Below, in pieces: positions 24,361-33,585 of a stretch of DNA of 42,004 bases. The stretch lies in NCBI GenBank assembly GCA_015903945.1, contig JABMDL010000019.1, positions 1 to 42,004 of the forward strand. Reading direction: 5' to 3'. Both the position numbers and the translations under genes were made by a program. How positions within the stretch are numbered: position 1 is the stretch's first letter; the number at the start of each line of letters is the position of its first letter. A model generated the notes under the pieces. It saw only the letters and a program-made list of their open reading frames with translations. It made no database searches and was not told the origin of the DNA. Source of the stretch: Nitrospira sp. GTDB taxonomy: Bacteria; Nitrospirota; Nitrospiria; Nitrospirales; Nitrospiraceae.

Positions 24361-24960
24361 ATGACGACCATGACCGAAGAACTTTGGCAAGGGATGCATG
24401 ACGGCCTCTGCGCCTTCATCGCCAAACAAGTCTCAGACCAGTCTCATGCCGAGGATGTGCTGCAAGAGGTGTTCGTGCGTGTCCATCGGCAGCTGGATAG
24501 CGTGAATGATCCCCGCCGGATCGTCTCATGGATCTATCAAGTCACGAGAAACGCGATCATCGACTACTATCGGAAACCGGGGCGGTGGCATGAAATTCCG
24601 GCCGGGTTGTCCGCCGACATCGAAGCGTTCGGCGGCGAACTTCAAGAGGAGTCAGGCGATTCCGGGTCGGAACTCGCCGGCTGCCTGCGTCCCATGATCG
24701 AGCGGCTCTCCCAAGACTATCGAGACGCAATCAACCTTGTGGAGTTTGAGGGGTTGACCCAGCACGAAGCAGCCAAACGGATGGGAGTTTCCCTCTCCGG
24801 CATGAAGTCTCGAGTGCAGCGCGGGCGCAAAAAGCTCAAAGAAATGCTCGGCGACTGCTGCCTCATCGAACTCGATCGCCGCCGCGCTGTCGTCGACTAT
24901 GAAGTGCGCGATGCCGGGTGCGATGCCTGCACCCCATCAACGCCAAAGGCCGACGATTGA
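24361..24960 (+). CDS. SigZ-like RNA polymerase sigma factor
   Basis: 199 residues. Region 2 runs from about 20-75 (DQSHAEDVLQEVFVRVHRQL, IVSWIYQVTRNAIIDYYRK) and region 4 from about 115-160 (LSQDYRDAINLVEFEGLTQ, AAKRMGVSLSGMKSRVQRGR). The linker and the tail with a Cys-rich end (DCCLIELD, DAGCDACTP) match the SigZ group of ECF-type sigma factors. No anti-sigma gene is adjacent; the cysteines could sense redox or metals directly, which is inference. The ATG at 24370 is an alternative start. The stop codon overlaps the start of the flavoprotein. Confidence 0.88.
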   Translation: MTTMTEELWQGMHDGLCAFIAKQVSDQSHAEDVLQEVFVRVHRQLDSVNDPRRIVSWIYQVTRNAIIDYYRKPGRWHEIPAGLSADIEAFGGELQEESGDSGSELAGCLRPMIERLSQDYRDAINLVEFEGLTQHEAAKRMGVSLSGMKSRVQRGRKKLKEMLGDCCLIELDRRRAVVDYEVRDAGCDACTPSTPKADD

Positions 24961-26210
24961 AGATCGCGATAATCGGTGGCGGTCCTGCCGGGTTGATGGC
25001 GGCTGAGACGGCGAGTGGCGCCGGGGCGAAAGTGGATCTCTATGACGCCATGCCGTCGGTGGGACGGAAATTTCTGCTGGCGGGCAAGGGCGGATTGAAC
25101 CTCACCCATTCTGAGCCGTTGGATGTGTTGCTGTCCCGCTATGGATTACGCCGGGCGCAGCTCTCGCCGATCATTCGCTCGTTCGGGCCGGATGCGATTC
25201 GCGAGTGGGCAGCCGGACTGGGAATCAAGACATTTGTCGGGACTTCGCGCCGTGTTTTTCCTGCTGATCTGAAGGCGGCACCGCTCCTGCGCGCCTGGCT
25301 GAGACGACTGCGTCAGCGTGGGGTGGCGTTCCATGTGCGCCACCGCTGGCGGGGATGGAGCGACGACAGACTCCGCTTCGAGACACCGTCCGGGGAGCAC
25401 CTCGTGGGGGCTGATGCTGTGATCCTTGCACTGGGTGGCGCCAGTTGGCCCACGCTCGGATCGGACGGGGCGTGGGTGCCATTGTTACGCGAACTTGGTG
25501 TGCCGATTGTACAGTTGCGGCCGGCGAACTGCGGATTTGACGTTTACTGGAGCACCCATCTCAAAACCAAATTTGCCGGGCACCCGGTGAAATCGGTGGC
25601 TGTTCAAGTGGTAACACCCGGCGGTGGCGTGCATCGGCAACGGGGTGAGTTCGTGCTGACAGAGACAGGGGTGGAAGGAGGCGTGATCTATGGTGTGTCT
25701 TCAGTGCTCAGAGATCGGATCGAGAAGGAAGGGGAGGCGACTCTGATGGTGGATCTGGCGCCGGATCGTGATCAAGGCCGGCTCATGCGTGATCTGTCGA
25801 AACCACGTGGCAAGCGGACGATGGCGACGCATCTTGAACGTCAAGCCGGTATTGCCGGAGTAAAGTCGGCCTTGCTTCGAGAGGTGTGTCCCAAAGATGC
25901 CTTTGCCGATCCGGTTCGTCTTGCCCAAGCCATCAAGGCCGTACCGCTGACACTGGTTGCGCCTCGTCCACTGGAGGAAGCGATCAGTACTGCGGGAGGA
26001 GTGAAGTTTGAGGAGTTAGACGATCGGCTGATGATTCGCCGGTTTCCTGGTGTGTTCTGCGCGGGAGAGATGCTGGATTGGGAGGCCCCGACCGGGGGCT
26101 ATTTGCTCACAGCATGTTTGGCCACCGGCTATGCGGCTGGCGCGGGAGCAGTCACGTGGATTCTCAAACGTCGAGCCGGATCCGTTTCAACTATCCGAAC
26201 AACCCGGTAA
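24957..26210 (+). CDS. NAD(P)/FAD-dependent oxidoreductase (BaiN/TIGR03862-like)
   Basis: About 417 residues from a TTG at 24957 that overlaps the sigma-factor stop (TTGA); the frame also contains an ATG at 24918. I prefer the TTG because MKIAIIGGGPAGLMAAE puts the FAD-binding GxGxxG at the usual distance from the N-terminus. Further family features are GRKFLLAGKGGLNLTHSE, ILALGGASWPTLGSDG, and the C-terminal GVFCAGEMLDWEAPTGGYLL. This is the HI0933/BaiN-type flavoprotein family; most members have no proven substrate. The 3' end overlaps the convergent lipoprotein gene by 20 bp. Coupling to the sigma gene suggests shared expression. Confidence 0.88.
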   Translation: MKIAIIGGGPAGLMAAETASGAGAKVDLYDAMPSVGRKFLLAGKGGLNLTHSEPLDVLLSRYGLRRAQLSPIIRSFGPDAIREWAAGLGIKTFVGTSRRVFPADLKAAPLLRAWLRRLRQRGVAFHVRHRWRGWSDDRLRFETPSGEHLVGADAVILALGGASWPTLGSDGAWVPLLRELGVPIVQLRPANCGFDVYWSTHLKTKFAGHPVKSVAVQVVTPGGGVHRQRGEFVLTETGVEGGVIYGVSSVLRDRIEKEGEATLMVDLAPDRDQGRLMRDLSKPRGKRTMATHLERQAGIAGVKSALLREVCPKDAFADPVRLAQAIKAVPLTLVAPRPLEEAISTAGGVKFEELDDRLMIRRFPGVFCAGEMLDWEAPTGGYLLTACLATGYAAGAGAVTWILKRRAGSVSTIRTTR

Positions 26211-26910
26211 TCCAATCCCAGACGCTGCCGATCCAGTTCATAACCACGTCGAACCAAGTTTCGTCGACCGGGGCCGGTGGCGTTGGGACGGGGCGAGGTA
26301 ACGCCTGCGGCTTTACCGGCGTGACCGGCGTGACTTGCGCCATCTGTTGCGGCGGCGTGATCGGAGCCGGTGCCGCTACAGGAGCGGAAAACGGTTCGGC
26401 TGAAACCGGCGGCGCAACGGCCGGCATCGGAACCTCAGCGGGGGATGCTTCCGGCATCGACCGGGCTTCTTCGATTTCCTGTTTGTATTGCGCGACGAGC
26501 ACTTTGAGGGAGTTGTGTTGCTGCTTGGCGTCTGAAACTTGCCGCGCGAGTGTGCGGCTTTGGTTGACGAGAGTCACCACTTGGGCTTGCAGCGATGTCA
26601 GCCGTTCGCTTGCCCGCCGTCTCAGCACCGGCAACATGTCCGCTTCCCGTTGGAGCGCAGTGCGCAGTTCGGTCGCGAGGGCGTCTTCGGTTTGGTTTGC
26701 AGCCTGTAGCTGGGCGATATGGTGGTCGAGCGCCTGGAGATCGGCGCGTGTCGAATCGAGGGTGCGGGCTAGCTCATCCGCTTCGGCTCGGGCTTGTTCA
26801 TAGGCACGCTGGCTGACACAGCCGGATGCGGCCAGGATGGCTCCCATCAGCAAACAGACCGTAATTCCAGGCGCGATAGTCGTTGGTGATGACGCGGCCG
26901 AGTGTGTCAT
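26191..26910 (-). CDS. coiled-coil lipoprotein, unknown function
   Basis: 239 residues starting MTHSAASSPTTIAPG, with GGACGGAG before the ATG; a start at 26925 is possible, and the open frame to 27663 is an artefact through the ferritin-like gene. The signal peptide ends in a lipobox (LAASGC). A coiled coil of about 110 residues follows (RAEADELARTLDSTRADLQ to QYKQEIEEA), then a Pro/Ala-rich linker and a Trp-rich C-terminus (MNWIGSVWDWITGLFG) that could touch a membrane. I recognise no family; the layout resembles cell-envelope spacer lipoproteins. Confidence 0.7.
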   Translation of the reverse strand: MTHSAASSPTTIAPGITVCLLMGAILAASGCVSQRAYEQARAEADELARTLDSTRADLQALDHHIAQLQAANQTEDALATELRTALQREADMLPVLRRRASERLTSLQAQVVTLVNQSRTLARQVSDAKQQHNSLKVLVAQYKQEIEEARSMPEASPAEVPMPAVAPPVSAEPFSAPVAAPAPITPPQQMAQVTPVTPVKPQALPRPVPTPPAPVDETWFDVVMNWIGSVWDWITGLFG

Positions 26911-26994
26911 GAGCTCCGTCCTCATTGGGGAACCGACGGCTGCCGGCCAAGGCTGGTCGCACATCGGTTCGGTGTATTGTTCTGGGTAGTGTCT

Positions 26995-27012
26995 CAGAAG
27001 TGATCGCTTCTG
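26995..27012. promoter_or_regulatory. near-palindromic operator candidate
   Basis: CAGAAGTGATCGCTTCTG is an 18-bp near-palindrome, 16 of 18 positions symmetric, in the 169-bp divergent region between the coiled-coil lipoprotein and the ferritin-like gene. It is placed to act on either. The regulator is unknown. Confidence 0.4.
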
Positions 27013-27079
27013 GCAAGTAGGGGTAAACATTTTTTTCAGTGATTTCTTCGTTTGGACAAGACGGAACGATTCGCGTACC

Positions 27080-27688
27080 ATGGGCCCGACCATGGTTGGT
27101 ACACAGCCGGCCTCCAGTCCGCTCCGTTTGCCCTTCTCCTGTGAATCCGCTCTGCTGGAACGGTTTCTCAAAGCCGAAGCGATGGCGCTGTGGGCTGTGC
27201 GGGCCTCACAACTACAAGACGTGCCAGCGAATGTCCACACATTTCTACGGCGGCATGAAGCGGATGAACGCCGGCATCTGGCACAGTTTGAGACGTTGTT
27301 GGGCCATCGATCGTATGAACGAGAGCGCTTGCCGTCCGTTCCACGGCAATGGCCAGCGTTGGCCGTGCATTTGTTCGGATACGAGGCGCTGGGGCTGGAG
27401 TTCGCCCTGCTGTTGGCCGAGGTACGACCGGATCTTTCATCCGTCCTTGACGATGAGCGAAGACACGTCGGATTTTTCGAGCGGGAAATCGGCAAGATAC
27501 TTTCCGTCGACCGGGCTATGGCCGTCCAAGCGAGAACATCGGCCAGGGCCTGGTGGCACAAACTACCACGGACGCTTGAACGGTATCTGGGTGATCCCGT
27601 GTTCGAACCCTTCCGCCCGGCGCTCATCAGTGGCATTCTCGCCTCGATCCAACGGCAGTTCATTCAGATCGGGCTGCTGGAGATGTAA
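27080..27688 (+). CDS. ferritin-like four-helix protein, likely di-metal
   Basis: 202 residues; the ATG at 27092 is an alternative start and neither has a strong ribosome site. The sequence is almost entirely helical. Carboxylate and histidine residues are spaced as in ferritin-like di-iron bundles: E33 (KAEAMALW), E63-x-x-H66 (EADERRH), E102 or E107 (GYEALGLEF) and E126-x-x-H129 (DDERRH). The double ExxH is characteristic. It could store or oxidise metal, or be a hydroxylase relative. The length and the wording do not let me choose. It converges on accA with a 26-bp gap. Confidence 0.65.
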   Translation: MGPTMVGTQPASSPLRLPFSCESALLERFLKAEAMALWAVRASQLQDVPANVHTFLRRHEADERRHLAQFETLLGHRSYERERLPSVPRQWPALAVHLFGYEALGLEFALLLAEVRPDLSSVLDDERRHVGFFEREIGKILSVDRAMAVQARTSARAWWHKLPRTLERYLGDPVFEPFRPALISGILASIQRQFIQIGLLEM

Positions 27689-27714
27689 TGACAGAGGTGA
27701 AGGGGTGCGTGGGA

Positions 27715-28680
27715 TTATGCCTGCGGAAGTCCGCCGACCGCGCCGATCTTACGATATTTGTGGTCACGGTTGGCAAGGAGCTGCTCCACGGACAGATCGG
27801 CCAGGTCGAAGAGCTGATTCGTCAGAGCCTTTCCTACCAGGGTACAGACGGCCTTGGGCTCTCGATGGGCGCCGCCAATCGGCTCCGGCACGATGTCGTC
27901 AATGACGCCGAACTCAAGGAGGTCCTTCGCCGTCATTTTCAGCGCGGCGGCGGCATCCTGGACTTTTTGCGGGTTGTCCCAGAGGATCGCGGCGCAGCCT
28001 TCCGGCGAGATGACCGAATATACGGAATGCTCCAGCATCAAGACGCGGTCCGACACGCCTAATGCCAACGCGCCGCCGCTCCCGCCTTCGCCGATGACGA
28101 CGGAAATGATCGGGACGCTCAAGCGTGACATGACGAGCAGATTTCGTGCGATGGCTTCCGCCTGTCCGCGCTCTTCCGCTCCAATCCCGGGATAGGCTCC
28201 GGGGGTGTCGATGAAGGTGATGATCGGTCGGTTGAACTTCTCCGCCAGTTTCATCAGGCGAAGCGCCTTCCGGTAGCCTTCCGGGTTGGGCATACCAAAA
28301 TTGCGTTGCATGCGCTCCTTGAGGGTCTTCCCTTTCTGATGCCCAATGATCATCACGGTGCGGTTGTTAAACCGGGCGAATCCTCCGACGATGGCGCGGT
28401 CATCGCCGAACGACCGATCGCCGTGAAATTCCAAGAAATCCCGACAGAGTTCGTTGATGTAATCGAGCGTGCTGGGGCGTTGAGGGTGGCGGGCGAGTTG
28501 GGTTCGTTGCCAGGGGGTGAGATGCTGATAGAGTTCGTGTTCGACTTCAGCTAACTTGGCGCGGAGTTTTCTCAGGTCAGTTTGCGCGGAGACTTTGCCG
28601 CTTGCCGCTACAGCGGACAGCTTCTCGATCTTTTCTTCGATCTCGCGAATCGGTTGTTCAAATTCGAGATAATCGCGCAT
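27715..28680 (-). CDS. accA: acetyl-CoA carboxylase carboxyltransferase subunit alpha
   Basis: 321 residues, the usual length. With AccD it transfers the carboxyl group from biotin to acetyl-CoA, the first committed step of fatty-acid synthesis. Family stretches include LEFEQPIREIEEKIEKL at the N-terminus, GDRAIVGGFARFNNRTVMII, TFIDTPGAYPGIGAEERGQ and VIGEGGSGGALALGVSDRV, the last two lining the active site. GAGGA precedes the ATG. It follows dnaE by 54 bp on the same strand, an arrangement common in bacteria, so they are probably cotranscribed. Confidence 0.97.
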   Translation of the reverse strand: MRDYLEFEQPIREIEEKIEKLSAVAASGKVSAQTDLRKLRAKLAEVEHELYQHLTPWQRTQLARHPQRPSTLDYINELCRDFLEFHGDRSFGDDRAIVGGFARFNNRTVMIIGHQKGKTLKERMQRNFGMPNPEGYRKALRLMKLAEKFNRPIITFIDTPGAYPGIGAEERGQAEAIARNLLVMSRLSVPIISVVIGEGGSGGALALGVSDRVLMLEHSVYSVISPEGCAAILWDNPQKVQDAAAALKMTAKDLLEFGVIDDIVPEPIGGAHREPKAVCTLVGKALTNQLFDLADLSVEQLLANRDHKYRKIGAVGGLPQA

Positions 28681-28734
28681 AGTCCTCGTGACGGTAAAGG
28701 AAGCCGAACGCCTGCAGCCCCTGGAATAGTCCGC

Positions 28735-31700
28735 CTAAGATAACAAAGACAGGCCCCCTTTGCCTAGCACTTCTTCAATATCGGAGACAAAATGTTCACT
28801 GGGTGAAACGGTCCAGTTGGGAAGAGGCGCCGTCTCGGCTTCCAGTGCCGCATTCAGTTGAAATGTGAGATAAACTGTCGTTCCGCCAGGATGCCGCTGG
28901 AAGATGTCGCGTAGACGGAGGAGCTGGTCTGGGGCGTCCGGCCGGTCGGCAAGACGGATTTGTACCCGTTTCACAGCCTGCTTCTGGACGTCCGCCAGCG
29001 GTTCGATCTTGCTGCCGCGAAGTTTGGTGCCCTTGTCGCCGCGATCGATCGTCCCGGTAATGCGAACCAGCGACTCCGGGGCCACAAGGTCGCCGGCTGT
29101 TTTGAACAGATCGGGAAACACGATGACCTCGGCTGTGCCTTGCAAGTCTTCGAGGGTGACATAGGCCATCCGATCGCCCTTCTTGGTCAGCATCGATTTG
29201 ACCGAGGCGATGATGCCGCAGAGTTTGACTTCTTTGCCGTCCGCGCAGTCCGGGAGGCCGGCGGTTGTCGCGGTGGATAAGGCGCCGATCGTCGTTTCGT
29301 AGCGGCTCAACGGATGGGCGGATATATAAAACCCGGTCAATTCGCGCTCATATTTAAGTCGTTGGGTCTGGTCCCATTCCGGGACCGGCGGAAGCGGGGA
29401 AGCGGCCGGCGCGTCATGACCGGACAAGTCCTCACCAAAGATGTTGGTTTGTCCGAGTTCCCGCTCCCGCTGCGCAGCGGCGCCGTCTTCGATTGCCTGG
29501 TCGAGGACCGCCATCAGTTGGGCGCGTCGGGCGCCGGTGGAATCAAAGGCCCCCGCCTTGATCAGGCCTTCGAGCATGCGCTTATTCACCTTGTGGAGAT
29601 CAACCCGCCGGCAGAACTCGTAGAACGAGATGAACGGGCCGCTCTCATTGCGGATCGCCACGATGGACTCGACGGCACCTTCGCCTACGTTCTTGATCGC
29701 CGCCAAGCCGAATCGAATGGCGCCATCGAAAACAGCAAAGTTTTTCTGGCTTGCATTGACATCCGGTCCCAGCACTTTAATGCCAAGATCGCGGCATTCC
29801 GTGAAGTATCCCATGATCTTGTCGGTGTTTCCCATGTCGGTCGTCATGAGGGCCGCCATGAATTCGGTCGGGTAATGGGATTTCAAGTAGGCGGTCTGGT
29901 AACAGAGCACGGCATAGGCGGCGGCGTGCGACTTGTTGAAGCCGTAGCCGGCAAATTTCTGGATCAGCTCATAGAGTTTTTCAGCTTTCTTGTCGGGAAT
30001 GTGTTTGTGCTTCGCGCCGTCGATGAATTTGAGGCGGAGTTTTTCCATTTCCTCCGGTTTCTTCTTGCCCATGGCGCGCCGGAGAATGTCGGCTTGTCCC
30101 AGTGAAAAGCCCGCCACCTTATGAGCGATCGCCATCACCTGTTCCTGATACACGATGACGCCGTAGGTGTCTTTGAGGATCGGCTCCAACTCCGGCGTTT
30201 CGTAGGTGATAGGGACCTTGCCCTGTTTCCGCTTGATGAAATCGGGAATCAGATCCATCGGGCCGGGACGGTAGAGGGCGATAATGGCGATAATGTCTTC
30301 AAACCGGTCCGGCTTGAAGCCGGCGAGCAGGTCGCGCATCCCTGAGCTTTCGAGCTGGAAAATCCCGGTCGTTTTTCCGGAGGAGAGGAGGGCAAACGTC
30401 TTGTGATCGTCGAACGGAAGTTGATCGACGATGAGCGGGGGCTTGCCGTGGCGGCCCTCATTGATCAATGTTTCCGCCCGCCGGATCATCGTCAATGTCT
30501 TGAGGCCGAGGAAGTCAAATTTCACCAAGCCGATCTTTTCGACGTCGCCCATCGAATATTGCGTGACGATTTCGTCGTTGGCGCCTTTGTAGAGCGGCAC
30601 GTGATCGGTGAGCGGTCCCTCGGAAATCACGACTCCGGCCGCATGGGTCGAGGCGTGGCGGGCCAATCCCTCCAGCGACTGCGCGACATCCATCAGCTCT
30701 TTGACCTTCGCGTCCGTGGCCACCAGTTCGCGCAGGCGAGGTTCCTGGTCGAGGGCCTCTTGCAGGGTGATATTCAGCTGATTCGGCACCAGCTTGGCGA
30801 CCTTGTCCGCTTCCGCATAGGGCAATTCCAGCACACGACCCACATCGCGGATGGCGGCTTTGGCGCCGAGCGTCCCGAACGTGATGATCTGCGCGACATG
30901 GTCGGCGCCGTATTTGTCCACCACATAGGCGATGACTTCTCCGCGCCGATCCATGCAAAAGTCCATGTCGATGTCCGGCAAAGAGACTCGCTCGGGGTTC
31001 AGGAATCTCTCGAACAGCAGCGCGTACTCAAGCGGGTCGAGATCCGTAATGCGTAAGGCATAGGCCGCCAGGCTGCCGGCGGCTGAGCCGCGGCCGGGCC
31101 CGACCGGGATGTTTCGCGTGCGCGCGAATCGGATGATGTCCCACACGATCAGAAAATAGCCGGCGAATCCCATAGAGCAGATGACCATCAGCTCTTCGCG
31201 CAGTCGCTGTTCGTACATGGCGGACGGTTTGTTGCTGGGCCGCTCTTTGAGCCGCTCTTTCAATCCGGCGACGGCCAGATATTCCAAATAGGCTTCCCGG
31301 TCCGTGAAGCCGTCCGGCACCCTGTACTGGGGGAGATGGGTTTTGTTGAGTGCCAGCTCCAAATCGCAATGGTCGGCGATGCGGCAGGTGTTGCTGACGG
31401 CCCCGGGAAACTCCACGAAAGCCGGAGCGATTTCTTCTGTCGATTTGACATAGAGCTGGTCCGTATCGAATTTCATCCGGTTTGGGTCGCTTACGGTCTT
31501 GCCGGTCTGAAGGCAGAGCATCAGTTCATGCGGGCGGGCGTCTTCTTTCTTCAGGTAGTGGCAATCGTTCGTGCCGGCGAGCGGGATCCCGAGCTTCTTG
31601 TGAATCTCCATCAGTCCGGCGTTGGCAACGCGTTGGTGGTCGAGACCGTTCGCCTGCACCTCTAAATAGAAATGATCCTTGCCGAAAATTTCCTGGAATT

Positions 31701-32190
31701 CGCCGGCCACCGCCATGGCACCGGCCATATCTTTTTGGCCGATCAGATAGGGAATCTCGCCGCTGAGGCAGCCGGATAAGGCAATGATGCCGTCGTGATG
31801 TTCCTTGAGAAGTTCCTTATCTATTCGCGGCTTATAGTAGAATCCCTCAAGATATCCTTTACTGGCTAATTTGATTAAATTCTGATAGCCGGTCAGGTTT
31901 CTGGCGAGGAGAATCAGGTGATAGTAGTCGTTGTGCGCGAGCCCGCTGTCTTTTTTCGCATGGCGGCTGCCCATTGCCATATAGGCTTCACATCCGATGA
32001 TGGGTTTGATGCCGGCGTCTTTGGCCTTCCGGTAGAACTCGATCGCCCCGAACATGTTGCCGTGGTCGGTCATGGCCACGGCAGGCTGGCCAAAGGCCTT
32101 CACTTGCTGTACCAGCGGCTCGATCTGGTTGGCACCGTCGAGGAGGCTGAACTGGGTGTGAAGATGAAGATGGACGAAGGAAGACGCCAT
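28735..32190 (-). CDS. dnaE: DNA polymerase III alpha subunit
   Basis: 1151 residues, typical for the DnaE1 class. The replicative polymerase subunit opens with a PHP domain (FVHLHLHTQFSLLDG, and TDHGNMFG near 41). The polymerase active site shows GPGRGSAAGS near 364-373 and the catalytic aspartates in LPDIDMDF (D406, D408, D410). Fingers, tandem HhH (GYGFNKSHAAAYA region near 760) and a C-terminal OB domain (KLCGIIASVKSML) follow. No intein or frameshift is present. It probably forms a unit with accA. Confidence 0.97.
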   Translation of the reverse strand: MASSFVHLHLHTQFSLLDGANQIEPLVQQVKAFGQPAVAMTDHGNMFGAIEFYRKAKDAGIKPIIGCEAYMAMGSRHAKKDSGLAHNDYYHLILLARNLTGYQNLIKLASKGYLEGFYYKPRIDKELLKEHHDGIIALSGCLSGEIPYLIGQKDMAGAMAVAGEFQEIFGKDHFYLEVQANGLDHQRVANAGLMEIHKKLGIPLAGTNDCHYLKKEDARPHELMLCLQTGKTVSDPNRMKFDTDQLYVKSTEEIAPAFVEFPGAVSNTCRIADHCDLELALNKTHLPQYRVPDGFTDREAYLEYLAVAGLKERLKERPSNKPSAMYEQRLREELMVICSMGFAGYFLIVWDIIRFARTRNIPVGPGRGSAAGSLAAYALRITDLDPLEYALLFERFLNPERVSLPDIDMDFCMDRRGEVIAYVVDKYGADHVAQIITFGTLGAKAAIRDVGRVLELPYAEADKVAKLVPNQLNITLQEALDQEPRLRELVATDAKVKELMDVAQSLEGLARHASTHAAGVVISEGPLTDHVPLYKGANDEIVTQYSMGDVEKIGLVKFDFLGLKTLTMIRRAETLINEGRHGKPPLIVDQLPFDDHKTFALLSSGKTTGIFQLESSGMRDLLAGFKPDRFEDIIAIIALYRPGPMDLIPDFIKRKQGKVPITYETPELEPILKDTYGVIVYQEQVMAIAHKVAGFSLGQADILRRAMGKKKPEEMEKLRLKFIDGAKHKHIPDKKAEKLYELIQKFAGYGFNKSHAAAYAVLCYQTAYLKSHYPTEFMAALMTTDMGNTDKIMGYFTECRDLGIKVLGPDVNASQKNFAVFDGAIRFGLAAIKNVGEGAVESIVAIRNESGPFISFYEFCRRVDLHKVNKRMLEGLIKAGAFDSTGARRAQLMAVLDQAIEDGAAAQRERELGQTNIFGEDLSGHDAPAASPLPPVPEWDQTQRLKYERELTGFYISAHPLSRYETTIGALSTATTAGLPDCADGKEVKLCGIIASVKSMLTKKGDRMAYVTLEDLQGTAEVIVFPDLFKTAGDLVAPESLVRITGTIDRGDKGTKLRGSKIEPLADVQKQAVKRVQIRLADRPDAPDQLLRLRDIFQRHPGGTTVYLTFQLNAALEAETAPLPNWTVSPSEHFVSDIEEVLGKGGLSLLS

Positions 32191-32250
32191 GGCGGAATTC
32201 TAGGAGGATGGGGAAGGTGAAGTCAATGAAGAGAGAACAAGGCTGAGGGC

Positions 32251-32976
32251 TTACCGCCGACCGTCATACCACACCGACAGGAGCGTCTTGTCCCGTAAGG
32301 TCCGTCGCCGCTTCAGGAAGACCCGGAGGATTTGTACGGCAATCTCTCGGGAGGAGTAGAGCGCGACTTTCCGCGACGAGGTGTCCAGCGGATGCTTCGA
32401 CAAAATCGTGAAGCGGAGACCGTGCGGGCGCCCCCATGCTTTGAGCCGTTTGCTGAGTTGGATTTCTTCAAGGGCATAGAGGTCCTGGGGAAATCCGCCG
32501 ATATCACGGAAGGCGTCGTGCCGGCATACGATCAGCGCGCCGGCGGCCCATCCAAACAAGATCGACATCCCTCTCCAGAGGTGAAAGATTCCGTTCGCCC
32601 ACCAGGGTAACCCGTCCATGGCGAGCGTGCTCCCACATCCTACGCTCTTCCCCGTTTCGATCATCGCCAGGATGTCCGCCAATAGTCTCGGATTCAACAG
32701 GCTGTCGGCATCGAGAAACAGCAGCCACTCTCCGGTCGCCGTCGCGGCTCCGGCATTGCGGGCCCGGCCGATTTGATTGATCGGTTCGAATACGACATGA
32801 GCGCCGGCCTGTTTGGCCAACTCAGCGGTTCTGTCGGTAGAGTTGTTGTCGACGACGATGACTTCTGCTGTGAGCCCTGCTGTGTTGTTGTGGGCCAGGG
32901 AAGTGAAAATAGACTCGATGCACCGAGTGATCAACCGCTCTTCATTAAATGCCGGGACGATAATCGACAGGTGCAT
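32251..32976 (-). CDS. family 2 glycosyltransferase
   Basis: 241 residues of a GT-A fold. It starts MHLSIIVPAFNEERLI, the typical GT2 opening, then VIVVDNNSTDRT and LLFLDADSLLNP, which holds the metal-binding DxD. A hydrophobic segment near 130-150 (GIFHLWRGMSILFGWAAGA) and a basic C-terminus (VFLKRRRTLRDK) suggest association with the membrane. The sugar donor and acceptor are unknown; relatives move sugars to polyprenyl carriers or polysaccharides. It lies 60 bp upstream of dnaE. Confidence 0.9.
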   Translation of the reverse strand: MHLSIIVPAFNEERLITRCIESIFTSLAHNNTAGLTAEVIVVDNNSTDRTAELAKQAGAHVVFEPINQIGRARNAGAATATGEWLLFLDADSLLNPRLLADILAMIETGKSVGCGSTLAMDGLPWWANGIFHLWRGMSILFGWAAGALIVCRHDAFRDIGGFPQDLYALEEIQLSKRLKAWGRPHGLRFTILSKHPLDTSSRKVALYSSREIAVQILRVFLKRRRTLRDKTLLSVWYDGRR

Positions 32977-33031
32977 GAGGACCCAAATAGGCCATGCTGT
33001 TGTCAGGGGGTTGCCGATCTTACGAAGATTG

Positions 33032-33093
33032 CGGGCCCACCGTCCTTCGGTGAGCCCGTGGATATTGTTGCAGGCACGAGTGTTCGCTCGTGC
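33032..33093 (-). terminator. tandem hairpins after the RsbRD-like gene
   Basis: Two hairpins lie directly downstream of the minus-strand gene at 33100. The first to be transcribed is GCACGAG / CTCGTGC (33074-33080 and 33087-33093, 6-nt loop). The second is an 11-bp stem with one mismatch, CGGGCCCACCG / CGGTGAGCCCG (33032-33042 and 33048-33058). U-tracts are poor, so termination is likely but not certain. Confidence 0.5.
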
Positions 33094-33099
33094 GAAGTG

Positions 33100-33585
33100 C
33101 TAGATGGTTACGTGTGGCACATCGCCCTTGCGCCTGCGGAGGTTTGTGCCGATGCGAGTCCGCTCGCGCTCATACCCCACCGCCGTGTAGTACAACGCCC
33201 GATCAAAAAATTGACCGAGCAGGCGTATCAGCTCCAGTTCTCCGTGCAGATCGACGGCCGTATCAGAGAAACCTTCGCGCTGGATGAACTCCACCATGTG
33301 CTCCCTCGTGGCCGTGATGGCCCAGAGAAAGTGGCTATAGGCGACACCTTGGGCTGCCCGGCGCGCGCCGAGTTCTGTGTACCGGCGCTCGATCTCGGCC
33401 TCAGTCATATCCAGCAACCAATTGTTCAAGTTCTGATAAATCTCACGCGTACGAGCTTTGAGTTCGTCTGGCGGGATCTTGTGCAGATCACTGCATCGGG
33501 GGCTGTTCCAAACCTTCTCGCTCAGTTCGCGCGACAGCTGTTCGGAGTTTTTCTCGATGAGCCGCACTAACCGGCCAGCGATCAT
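33100..33585 (-). CDS. RsbRD N-terminal domain-like sensor protein
   Basis: 161 residues with GGAGG before the ATG. The sequence is all-helical: LVRLIEKNSEQLSRELSEKVW, LKARTREIYQNLNNWLLDM and YSHFLWAITATREHMVEFIQ. The pattern of an initial IEKN...L..E..W helix followed by a globin-like bundle resembles the RsbRD N-terminal domain found in sigma-B stressosome co-antagonists. Here the domain stands alone with no STAS domain. The call rests on motif memory, not on catalytic residues. No Rsb partners are near. It could be a stand-alone sensor or adaptor. Confidence 0.6.
   Translation of the reverse strand: MIAGRLVRLIEKNSEQLSRELSEKVWNSPRCSDLHKIPPDELKARTREIYQNLNNWLLDMTEAEIERRYTELGARRAAQGVAYSHFLWAITATREHMVEFIQREGFSDTAVDLHGELELIRLLGQFFDRALYYTAVGYERERTRIGTNLRRRKGDVPHVTI

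Noticed and set aside
24918..24956. ATG start for the flavoprotein inside the sigma-factor gene
   Set aside because: It would add 13 residues before the FAD-binding strand; the TTG overlapping the sigma stop fits better, although the ATG cannot be excluded.
26911..27663. N-terminal extension of the coiled-coil lipoprotein frame
   Set aside because: It is antisense to the ferritin-like gene and lies ahead of a signal peptide and ribosome site that mark the true start.
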